NCBI RefSeq assembly: GCF_963422355.1
Contig: NC_085100.1
Coordinates: 2,228,210-2,292,209, forward strand
Origin: Corticium candelabrum
Taxonomy: Eukaryota > Porifera > Homoscleromorpha > Homosclerophorida > Plakinidae
Length of the DNA stretch: 64,000 nt
Reading direction: 5' to 3'
The translations under genes were made by a program, and so were the position numbers. A model generated the notes under the pieces. The model was not told the origin of the DNA. It did not search any database and was given only the letters and a program-made list of their open reading frames with translations. Shown piece by piece: positions 34,201 through 46,399 of this stretch; position 1 is the first letter of the stretch, and every line of letters begins with the position of its first letter.

Positions 34201-35734
34201 AATTGTTTACATTTTCTCCACGAGAACCTAAACATAGAGTATGCTTATAATAAAATGTATAGTTGTAGCAGTTGAACAAAGACTTACCAATAGGATATCT
34301 TGATACAAAAACTTTAATGTCTGATGAGCTAGAAGTGTACCGTTTGTCGAGAAAGAAAATTGCTTTGTGATAAGGTACCATGACGTTTTCTGGAATTGTG
34401 CCACTAACGCTGCGCGACAGTACACGTTGTTTTGTTATTTCGTTTATTATACTAAGTGTTGCTCTATAACCAGAAAACCGTTGGAATTTAATAGCAAGTC
34501 CATATCCCGACATTGTGCTGATTGAACTTGTGTAGTCGTTGTGGCTGGAAACGCTGAATGTGAGATATGCTCCACGATCATCAATAAAGTATGACGTAGT
34601 TGTACTAGAGTCTCCTTGGTGGGTTGGAGCATTGGATGATGGTTTGAGTATCATTGGAATAGAAGTGATGTCAATAGCAGTTGCACCGACATTATGGAAA
34701 TGACAATCATCACATCTAAATTGCCACGCCAGTGAGCCCGATATACCGCTATTGCTGCTGTTTGCTACAGTAAGACCAGACATGTGAACATCCCCGTGTA
34801 CAGAGTTGATCTGAATACCAATGTGACTAATGTCTACAATAGACACGTTAGTGATGGAGGGACTTGCTGTTGTCATGGTGATAGCCGGTACCAACAAATC
34901 AGGAGTTGATGGAGCATTATTTATTGTTTTTCCAGCGTTGAATATTTTGATATTTTCTAAAACACTTTTACTGTGGTACTTTCGTGCGTTGTACGTGATG
35001 GTTTCGGTCGCGTCGTCATCATAAAACACGATCCCTCCCCAATATCCAACACCAACCGTCCCACACACAACACCAACGTCTTCTGAATGTTGACAATTGT
35101 TGTTGTTCCAGCTGCTCCCTCCATGGCAATCAAACAGTGAATTTTCCACGCCTCTGCAGTCCACGTTAGCCAATGCGATGATTCCCGTTCCCTGACCGAA
35201 TCTACGTGTGGATGCTTCAACGGGTTCACCAAATCCGAGGTGTCTGCATACAACACGAGCGTTATCTGTATTCCAATAATCATCACACACGGTTCCCCAA
35301 CTGTGACCGTTGAACACTTCCACCCTTCCCTCTTTGGGACTCTGACCTCCCACTAGACGAATAGAAGCGGAATCGACACCTTCAGTCATGTTGTGAAACA
35401 TCAAAATTTGATTGTTCAGTGAGCCTTTGGCAAAGAGAGTTCCTCGGACATGAAGTCTGACTCGAGCTTGGAAGTTGATGACTACTCCCGGTTCTATGGT
35501 GAGAGTGGCACCTTGGCTGACTGTGATGTCACTGGTTGCTACATACGGACTGACATCGCGCTTTAGCATGTGGTGAGCAAGATATGCTCCTCCAATCTTG
35601 GTCTCAGAATCTCCATACAAGACTATCGTTTTTCAACAAATTATTTATTCACGACCGAATATTGTAGTAAGCAATTCTTACCTTGGATGAACAGCATCAA
35701 AACAGTGCAGACAAACAGAATAGGCGCTGGCGGT
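15507..35734 (-). CDS. Giant Bark/Anakonda-like, vWD, EGF and cadherin transmembrane protein, copy A (28 exons)
   Basis: I derived 28 exons from splice sites. Every junction agrees in phase and the total gives 5119 residues from the first exon I can see. Modules in order: hydrophobic leader; three repeats of beta-helix, SRCR and CUB with NWWGT or NYWGT motifs; C-type lectin; EGF; PSI; about 900 unrecognised residues; EGF; vWD; EGF array; about seven cadherin repeats; transmembrane helix. The first half has the layout of Bark beetle/Anakonda, which organises tricellular junctions in insects. The second half adds calcium-dependent adhesion modules. A role as a giant surface adhesion receptor is inference. 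No ATG is found in the first visible exon, so an upstream exon is missing from this model. The cytoplasmic tail is truncated compared with copy B. Two adjacent genes remain possible, but no internal stop or start supports that. Confidence 0.8.
15698..15983. repeat. Foldback (inverted-repeat) element in intron 27
   Basis: The left arm begins 'actagaattttta' at 15698 and the right arm ends 'ctaaaattctagt' at 15983. The arms pair again near the centre (aaccaaagccagacatca against tgatgtctggctttggtt), leaving a loop of about 45 bp. The left arm has an extra partial duplication of 'ctctgaagaaagaaata'. The element lies within about 1.8 kb that copy B lacks at this intron, so it came with that insertion. 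MITE-like origin is inferred. Confidence 0.7.
15984..17503. other. Copy A-specific insertion in the last intron
   Basis: In copy B the last intron is about 60 bp (46341-46399). In copy A the same splice sites are about 1870 bp apart (15653-17526). The extra DNA contains the foldback element, a (GT)n tract at 16268-16344 and otherwise unassigned sequence, with no convincing exon. Confidence 0.65.
16268..16344. repeat. (GT)n microsatellite
   Basis: About 77 bp of GT inside the copy A-specific insertion. Confidence 0.95.
17527..20114 (-). CDS. Copy A exons 26-27: two EGF units and cadherin repeats
   Basis: Exon 26 (20114-17844, 2271 bp) begins with two EGF-like units (HGTCLSFDRCLCQIHWNG; HGTCIAPTTCLCEAQYDGD). 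It then has about six and a half cadherin repeats. Recognisable calcium-binding signatures are ATDGDRGKNGHLSYSL, ATDDDGADSVNGVVSYSL, IDENDNPPRFPF and LKDVNDNRPQFDKNEYE; some repeats have lost one of the acidic motifs. Exon 27 (17778-17527) completes the last repeat (GLNGHISYGIESGNDDG) and ends in a short Ser/Thr-rich membrane-proximal stretch. Cadherin repeats make rigid, calcium-dependent adhesive rods. Both exon borders are phase 1. Confidence 0.85.
20188..21206 (-). CDS. Copy A exons 22-25: EGF-like array
   Basis: Exons 21206-21117, 21053-20961, 20898-20656 and 20598-20188, all phase 1 at both ends. Together they encode eight or so EGF-like units with six cysteines each, for example GCPTQCSGRGRCVNNTCVCV, CSNHGVCVDHDKCECELGWA and CSGNGVCLSKTKCRCYSGYS. 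The pattern CxCxxGWxGxxC is of the teneurin/tenascin type. They bridge the vWD module to the cadherin rod. Single-unit exons with equal phases allow easy gain or loss of units. Confidence 0.85.
21271..23626 (-). CDS. Copy A exons 16-21: EGF and vWD module
   Basis: Exons 23626-23475, 23409-23257, 23200-23005, 22937-22576, 22503-22346 and 21388-21271. The first two carry EGF-like cysteines (CAEGWRGPFCDVPDC; CSDNGNCTIPQ onward). The vWD domain starts RRIAGDPHLETLDG, crosses a splice to FSYDYFDIGEFWYCKSRD, and includes the hallmark GLCGYMDGDLNNDLLGSDG. It is followed by TWRITQTFSGSGLNGTWSWS and by a helical segment with LNECIFDVAVTNDTSLAEQE, as often seen after vWD in NIDO/AMOP-type proteins. vWD domains commonly mediate self-assembly. 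Confidence 0.85.
21908..21966. repeat. (CA)n microsatellite in intron 20
   Basis: CA repeat directly next to a MITE-like element. Also present in copy B at 50795-50842 with a different length. Confidence 0.9.
21965..22256. mobile_element. hAT-like MITE in intron 20
   Basis: The left end 'cactggcgtggc' and right end 'ggctacgccactg' are imperfect inverted repeats close to the common hAT terminus CAGTGGCGTAGCC. The interior is AT-rich and non-coding. The same element is at the same place in copy B (about 50841-51130), so it predates the duplication. A clean 8-bp target duplication is not visible because the left flank is a CA repeat. Confidence 0.4.
23718..26753 (-). CDS. Copy A exons 9-15: unrecognised middle region
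   Basis: Exons 26753-26655, 26595-25336 (1260 bp), 25196-25018, 24994-24703, 24634-24338, 24274-23915 and 23851-23718; all phases agree. It starts with a Cys-rich bit (EIGCNDPCNWKVATSSNETC) and a proline-containing stretch. A Cys-poor region of about 400 residues follows (with [20 protein letters not shown]), then beta-rich segments ([19 protein letters not shown]). It ends in a Cys-rich part (CPCECPGRANCEEKNGIKRC; CKCRCADFSLRDNGNSGDCK; CDCSCKCRNC). I recognise no family for most of it. It is conserved between both copies at the same rate as the rest, so it is coding. Confidence 0.75.
25218..25325. repeat. (TA)n microsatellite in intron 10
   Basis: AT-dinucleotide tract, ending in three 'ttacatata' units. 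In copy B the same intron holds a longer compound TA/CA/CATA tract (54077-54241). Confidence 0.95.
26825..27285 (-). CDS. Copy A exons 7-8: EGF pair and PSI domain
   Basis: Exon 7 (27285-27104) encodes two EGF-like units (CSQHGRCNSNTRTCLCNKGW; CSGYGTCVGPNQCRCRVGW). Exon 8 (27028-26825) encodes a PSI domain: TTYCGLYTTCHACSRQAGCG then WCDEKQQCLPG, with the CGWC core and the flanking cysteines. PSI domains are small Cys-rich spacers found in plexins, semaphorins and integrins. Borders are phase 1/0 and 0/0. Confidence 0.85.
27361..27741 (-). CDS. Copy A exons 5-6: C-type lectin domain
   Basis: Exons 27741-27650 and 27553-27361. The fold signatures are CSFGWKEFKQNCYLYVKGAR then SWSAASAYCQ, followed by NRGGQLASALKTTMY, SGQCVIPTNGG and SCSLHLPFLC. 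The usual sugar and calcium residues (EPN/QPD and WND) are not seen, so ligand binding is probably not classical. Bark/Anakonda proteins also have a C-type lectin-like domain after the triple repeat, which supports the family assignment. Confidence 0.85.
27807..28766 (-). CDS. Copy A exon 4: last beta-helix block
   Basis: About 320 residues of parallel beta-helix repeats, visible as recurring N-x-I/F steps (LSRNIISRNGQL, NNQIEANVGGAAVSL, ITDNDISHNSAGIL, NRNTFYNNTARH). It ends with ARNNWWGTANLNKAELKVLD, the third copy of the NWWGT motif that closes each of the three repeats. Phase 1 at both ends. Confidence 0.85.
28767..29151. other. Intron 3 of copy A
   Basis: About 385 bp between exons 3 and 4 with a good donor (CACAG|GTTAGT) and acceptor (TTTTACAG). 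AT-rich, nothing else seen. The copy B counterpart (57683-58100) is diverged more than the exons, as expected for neutral sequence. Confidence 0.7.
29152..34227 (-). CDS. Copy A exon 3: most of the SRCR/CUB/beta-helix triple repeat (5076 bp)
   Basis: One 5-kb exon with no stop. In order: beta-helix end of repeat 1 with LNWWGTTNEEKILEKI (about 33200); repeat 2 starting GGPYTVTRDVTVLANATLTV (about 33000) with a degenerate SRCR (about 32800-32440), a clear CUB (RLYDDDRLYIRDG, about 31990-31650), a beta-helix, and NNYWGTTDENIIIDRIHDFG (about 30650); repeat 3 starting GSPYVVIGDITVLPGNTLTI (about 30460) with a good SRCR (SLRLVDGSSQWRGRVEIFHN, about 30270-29925), a beta-helix and a CUB-like end (about 29500-29180). 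This periodicity is the main reason for the Bark/Anakonda comparison. SRCR and CUB domains are protein-binding modules. Confidence 0.85.
34228..34287 (-). other. 60-bp intron 2 of copy A
   Basis: GTAAGT donor and TTTAG acceptor. Its length is a multiple of three and it has no stop, so it reads through in frame and could be mistaken for coding. In copy B the same intron is 62 bp (63121-63182), which shows it is non-coding. Confidence 0.85.
34288..35734 (-). CDS. Copy A exons 1-2: leader and first repeat (SRCR, beta-helix, CUB-like)
   Basis: Exon 1 (35734-35682) encodes PPAPILFVCTVLMLFIQ, a hydrophobic stretch like a signal peptide. It has an acceptor-like TAATAG before it and no upstream ATG in frame, so a start exon further upstream is implied. 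A 59-bp intron follows. Exon 2 (35622-34288) begins VLYGDSETKIGGAYLAHHML, has a beta-helix cap (ITVSQGATLTIEPGVVINF), an SRCR domain with six cysteines (about 35362-35060; GRVEVFNGHSWGTVCDDYWN), beta-helix steps, and a CUB-like end (YFIDDRGAYLTFSVSS). Phase 1 joins throughout. Confidence 0.75.
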
Positions 35735-36060
<326 letters not shown>

Positions 36061-37131
36061 AATTAGATTGGAAAGTTGTCCTAAAAAGTAACTAGTAATT
36101 AGTTTGAGAATGCAATCGACACACTAAGGACAACCACCACCACTCTCTATTGCTTTCTACAGCACCGTCGGCTTTGTTTTGCGCATTTTACTGGCAAAGT
36201 ATTCCAGTTAACAGTGGTAATGAGAAACCGTAAGTGATTGCTACAACAATAGGGTATTGGTGTACATTTTAGGGTGTTAGGTTTCCTAAGCCACTTTCCA
36301 AAGCCGCAACGACTTTAATTCTGGAACGGACTGTAAACCCCAAGATCGATATCAACGTAACACAACCCCCTAAGAATTTGACGACCTAAAATGTCTGGAA
36401 ACTCGTCAAATGACAACAACTAAAATTTTAAAGTAAGAAAAGCAATAGCTGGCAGTGTGGGAATTATGTAGATATAGGAGCCTAGGAAAGGCATCACGGA
36501 AGGTATACAGATTACATTACACATCAAAACGGGAGCGAGTTCATAGAGAGACCGACGGGATAGTTGAAGAAGCGGTCGACCGTGTTCTCATTGAAGTAAG
36601 GCGTGAAGAAGAAGAGAATTCTGAAAGCGAAGAAGCCTTTGTTTCTGGAACAGATGACCCCTGTAGTGATTAGAATGCCACAATTGACCTGGCGGCGCGT
36701 GTGAAGTCACAGATGGTCGTTCTAATTGGTCATGAGGGCGCAATCACATTGCGTGCTATACAGGAAGTAGCCAATTCTGTAGTTGTACAATACTGATCAG
36801 AAACAAGCTCTATATATTTGTCTTCTCGTCATCACGAACTTCCTAATGATGTTAGAATTATCTTTTTGCGATGTATAGTTAGCGAGATTCAGGGTTTTTC
36901 CCACGCTGCCAGCTATTACTGTTCCTACTTTAGTTGGACCGATTTCTCGAGCCTTGATGGGTCGTAGACTAACCTTGTACAGGACATCGTAAATGGTTGG
37001 TTGTTCTTACATTCAGAGGTGTCTAGATACGCTATACCAAAACATATGAAATATCATGTGAGAAGACGATAAAATTTTGCCTTCTCGACATTGACGTCGT
37101 TTTTCATGAATTTGTAACGTTGGTGTCCTCT
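36061..37131. other. No clear gene
   Basis: A plus-strand frame at 36455-36673 ends in an acidic stretch (EVRREEEENSESEEAFVSG) before a stop. It could be the last exon of something, but no splice partner is evident. The rest is unassigned. Confidence 0.35.
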
Positions 37132-37471
37132 TTAGCCTTCAAAGCACAACAGGAGGTCTAGCTGGGACGTTGCACGGTACGGAGGAAGACCGGCTGGACA
37201 TTCGAGCCTAGAGACAAAATGCACCGAAAGTCTCGCGGTAAATTCACTGCGGGCGCGATTTCGCGCCAATCGCGCTGCATGTTGCAGTGAATTTCGAAGC
37301 GAGTCAGCCAACCCACGCTTCCGTCTGTCTGGATGTCTGTAAAGCGCCGATCGACACGACGCCATCGGCGGCGGAAGAGTCGAGATCGGCCGTCCTAGAC
37401 GAACGGTCGAGTCGGATTTCGCCCGGACTGCCTCCGACGAGACTCTGGCGGCCTGAAATGAGATGCACCGG
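37132..37471 (-). CDS. Possible C-terminal exon in a CpG-rich patch
   Basis: After an acceptor CTCATTTCAG a minus-strand frame stays open for about 113 codons (AARVSSEAVRAKSDSTVRLG to DLLLCFEG) and ends in TAA. The product is Arg/Ser-rich with no domain. The patch is rich in CG dinucleotides compared with its surroundings, so it might instead be a promoter-type region with an accidental open frame. Confidence 0.25.
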
Positions 37472-37930
37472 AGTTTGTTTGTTCAATTATCCGAGTATGC
37501 GGATGTAACATACACTCACCAACATGCAGCTGCGCACGATGCGCCCGCTGCAGTCAGAGGTTTTAGGCCAGCTCACCGTGCGTGCGTCCGTCCGTATGTC
37601 ACGGAAGGTGCGACTTCGCGGAAGTGGCGTCATTCTCCACGAATAGATCATGACGTTTTATGTTGTCAGAGTCTGAGACGGGGAATGCGTAGAGTCCCAA
37701 CTGCGCTGTCTGGAGTGTGTAAGATGCACAGAGTAATAGGACGCGTGTACTGTAAACGCGCGAAGATAAATCGCTACCGCCCATAGGGCGGAACGATGTG
37801 ACGCGAGCTCACGCCACGCCATCCTCTAGTGGTATAGTAGAGTGCAAGATGCAGTAAGAGTGTAATAAAGCAATGTGTATTGTACCTTTTAACGCGCGCT
37901 GCAGCTGAGTAGATTGAAAACTTGCCAAAT

Positions 37931-37985
<55 letters not shown>

Positions 37986-39436
37986 CGTGCGTAGATTTGT
38001 TTCTAGAGTAACACGTGGACCCGCCTTACAGTGAGATTGTGAGATAAGGGCTACTCTATAGTACGTATACGTGCCAAATAATGGACGACTGGCGAAAGTA
38101 CGTTTTCTTCGCTTATATGTAGCTACTATCTAGGTGTTAGCTCAATTCCTACCGCCCATAGGCCCAGTTTCAACCATTTTCCGCTGAATTTTGCGGCGAC
38201 GTACGGCGACTCGCGCCAATTCGCGGGGGAACTCTCTCCTGGTCAAGTATGGGAACTATAATATTACCTTTTCAATTACTACTAGGTGGCTTCTATAGTC
38301 AAGTTCTACTTTTCTTTGTCTACTCTCAGTCTACGAACGCGTAAAATTCGTCTCCTCGATCCTTCATGCATGCACTGTTTGCATGCTACCCTAGTCTAGA
38401 GCGCGTTTGCAGACACGCAGAACAAATAGATTGACTACTGTATCCGTCTAGCTAGACAAGCTTACTAGTATATGCATGTAGAACATACCCAAATCGACAT
38501 GTCTTCATTTCTAGACGCAATCCAGAACGAGGTCGATGTCGCGTCTTTACTCCAATGCAGAACACCGTACGACAGATACGGTTCAGTGTCGTTTTCCTTG
38601 CTGCGCTAAAGCCGATGCGCTCAGGACAACAGGCACTGCTGTTACTGGTTCGCTATGTACCAGACGTTGCGAGTGCTTGGTAGGTCTCTTGATCTCAGCA
38701 GGAGGAATGCGTTCGACCTGTTTCCGGGTACTGTAGTATAGTCTAATTATACGGGAGTATACTATAGCCACTCCCCTTTTGTGTTACCTAGAGAAGGTGT
38801 TGTCATACCAATACAGTTGTTCTTGACTTTTGCTCCACCTTCGGTGCTCTCGCTGTTACAATTGGTGGAGAACCCATTAGTAGTCGACCCCTACCTTCAG
38901 TTAGCCTCGCCCCAGACACAGTGTGGATTGCAGCCCCGGATTAACCTTTAGTGCATTTCGTCTATTATGCCAGCCGAAGAGACACCAGAGATAACAAGCC
39001 CTATCAGCTGCAGGTGATCATGAGTTTGATCTAGATGATAATTCGTCTATTCGTACTAGTCACAGTCAATATATCAGCACTTTTCGTTAGCTACTGCCTG
39101 TGTGGCTTGATAAGTTTTGGGGAGACAACGGCGAGGACCTCGGCAGTTGGTTGTTCTAGTGGCGCAGTGGCAGATCTTGAGGGGTTTCCGGGGATTCCGC
39201 AGAAATCTCCTTTTGCTGACCCTTCTTCTGTACGCTAGTTTACATTGCAGTTCTAATATTTTACTCTAAAGAAAAGTCACTGTTTATGTGGTCAAGAAGT
39301 CAAGAAACTTCAGAACTTTCCACTAGAAATTACAGTACTCTGTGATCGCGTTCAGTATCGTTTGCTTTAGTCCGGCATTTCGAGGCAATCTGTAATCTAC
39401 ACCACAGCTAAAGTCAAGTAGATTCAACCCAAGTTC
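37472..39436. other. No gene recognised
   Basis: A (GT)n tract lies at 37931-37983. Small frames (such as 38536-38736) show no domain or splice context. Promoters for the neighbouring genes could lie here but cannot be identified. Confidence 0.4.
37931..37983. repeat. (GT)n microsatellite
   Basis: About 50 bp of GT followed by 'gcgtgcgtgcg'. Confidence 0.95.
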
Positions 39437-40096
39437 ATGAAGTCTAGCATCGGATCCAATGAGTTTCATAGAATCGGAAATCGAAAGAGACGTAGAGTGC
39501 CTTCCGGAAGTCACGAAATAACGTCGTTTTTTGCAAAAACGGCAAACATGATAAAGGTGAGAAACTTACTAAGTCAGTGTAACATTGTGCTAAAACTGAC
39601 TGACAGTCATGTACCACAACGACATTCATCGTTTCCGAAGAGACCTACAAGTTATCAGAATGTAAGAAAGCAAGGACTTGGATCATCCGCCATGTCTTGT
39701 CTACAACTTCCTCGGTGCCAAGGAAGGTAGTCTTGTTCTCTTCTTTTACCCAACCTCATACGAAACATCATGGCAAGTTAGTCTATGGATTTCTTCACAC
39801 TGCCGGCAGATGTTGAAGTGGAGAGCATGGCAACATTTGCTTTGACAATCACAAGTGACCCTGCTGCTAAGAAAGATAGTCATACCATCTATATTACAGC
39901 AACAGGGTACCATTACGTTGAGTTTGATTGGGATATGCATGCAGGAGTGTGCAACGTATCTGCTGATGACAACGTTAAGGAATCTCTTTTGATGCGGCCA
40001 GAGAGTGAAGACTTTACTCAGCAGCCTTCCTATCTTCGTTTTAGACTTCTATCTGGAATGCTCTATCTTCGCAGTATCGAAGCCGAGGTGGCATGA
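39437..40096 (+). CDS. Hypothetical protein pieces with a PCNA-box-like motif
   Basis: An ATG at 39437 opens 40 codons ending at a GTGAGA donor (39556). The peptide contains NRKRRRVPSGSHEITSFFAK: a basic NLS-like cluster followed by I-T-S-F-F, which resembles a PCNA-interacting (PIP) box, though the usual Gln is replaced by His. A second open stretch at 39785-40096 (ESMATFALTITSDPAAKKDS; YHYVEFDWDMHAGVC; LRFRLLSGMLYLRSIEAEVA) ends with TGA and looks like a terminal exon. I could not fix the splicing between them, so they may not belong together. The last stretch is convergent with FAM227, about 200 bp away. Confidence 0.4.
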
Positions 40097-40291
40097 TTGT
40101 AACAGGTGGATTTTTTGTTCTATGTAGACAACCTCTTGCGTAGCAAGGGTGTTGATTTTTAGATGCAATTAGTAAATATTGTTACTCGTATTCAATTGAG
40201 ATAAATAGATCTAGTTGCTGCACACAACTCCAGCAACGTCTGTCATTTGGACTCTAAAACTTTACTGATCGATATACATCCATTACCTTCT

Positions 40292-45234
<4,943 letters not shown>

Positions 45235-46042
45235 ACATGACCAGTTGCAGCGGAAATTTGTAGATACCGAATGTCTCTAAATTTTAGTTGGAATTCGGTT
45301 AGTTTCTATTAACTATTTACTAGAGCTGTAGAAGAGGTCGCTTAGCTAATATAGACTCGTGACCCCACTCGAGTATGCGGGACTAGTACGCGCGCGAGGG
45401 TCTGGCTACGCGAGACAAATCCGAGCTGATATAACAACTGGCATTGATAAATCTCATTCTGTAAGAATTGACATACTCTACATCCCGAAGCTAGCTCTAT
45501 GTCATGTAGTTCAAGATATGCATTTTATTAATTAATTAATTAACATAAGTAATCAACTGTAACATTATAGAGGACGGTATTACGCGTATGTAAGTTACAT
45601 TTTCTAAAAAAATCTGGTTACCCTGTGAACTCATACGAAGGGACCTGGGTAGATATAGCAATTAAACAAATATGGTGCTAGAGCTGTGTCGTGACAAACA
45701 GTCACAGAGTGCTCATTTAGGACCGTTGCGTCGCTAGGTCGTGATTACTAGAATATCGTATTAATTTCGAGACATTTTGTCGTGGTAAGAAAGAGCCATG
45801 CAGTCGTAACTCGAGCTAGTGACAACAAAGGACACGTTCACGTTTCAGCACATCTAACTATAGAATCACTTCTATTACTAGACCAGCTTGTTAACAATGT
45901 GTGCCTGCAAGCAATCAGCACAACAGCAGCAAAATTAAGGCGACGACGCAACAACAGATTAGGCGATATGCAACCATTAGCTAGATATACTGTTACAGTT
46001 TGGTTTGTCTCCCCATTTTGTTAAAGAGCTAGTACACATTTA
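45235..46042. other. Spacer between FAM227 and copy B
   Basis: About 800 bp between the FAM227 start and the stop of copy B, both on the minus strand. It should hold the 3' UTR of copy B and the FAM227 promoter; no specific element can be named. It is the counterpart of 14731-15506. Confidence 0.6.
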
Positions 46043-46339
46043 TTAGTCCACCGTCTCGTAGATTGGCTTATCATCGGTGCTTGCGGGACTGTGGAACATC
46101 TCGGTTGAAATGTCTGCCAAATCATTAAACATTGGATTTGGCACACTGAAACAAAAACGGTTGCCTACTGAAATAAGAAGGCAGAAACACGTTATTGTGT
46201 ATACACCTCGCCGTCCACTCTTGGTTGGGTGGTGATTGTTTTCTTGTTTTCTTTTTCAGTACGAGTACAGTCACAATGATAACTACGATGATGGCAACAC
46301 AGCCGATTGCACTTCCAGCGATCACTCCAACCGGGACAT
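46043..46339 (-). CDS. Copy B exons 28-29: transmembrane helix and full cytoplasmic tail
   Basis: Exon 28 (46339-46207) reads DVPVGVIAGSAIGCVAIIVV, IIVTVLVLKKKTRKQSPP and NQEWTA. After a 61-bp intron, exon 29 (46145-46043) gives SVPNPMFNDLADISTEMF then HSPASTDDKPIYETVD and TAA. The tail is about 50 residues. IYETVD resembles a tyrosine phosphorylation/SH2 site, and NPMF is an NPxY-like motif aligned with NPLY in the third paralogue. Copy A lacks this tail. Signalling or endocytic roles are inference. Confidence 0.8.
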
Positions 46340-46399
46340 CTAAAGCAACAAGTAAAACGTGAACATTTCAATTATAGACAAAATAGAATTGAAAGCTAC

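Noticed and set aside
34228..34287. In-frame stretch LFNCYNYTFYYKHTLCL as coding
   Set aside because: It is a 60-bp intron; copy B has 62 bp with a stop there, and both have GTAAG and TTTAG ends.
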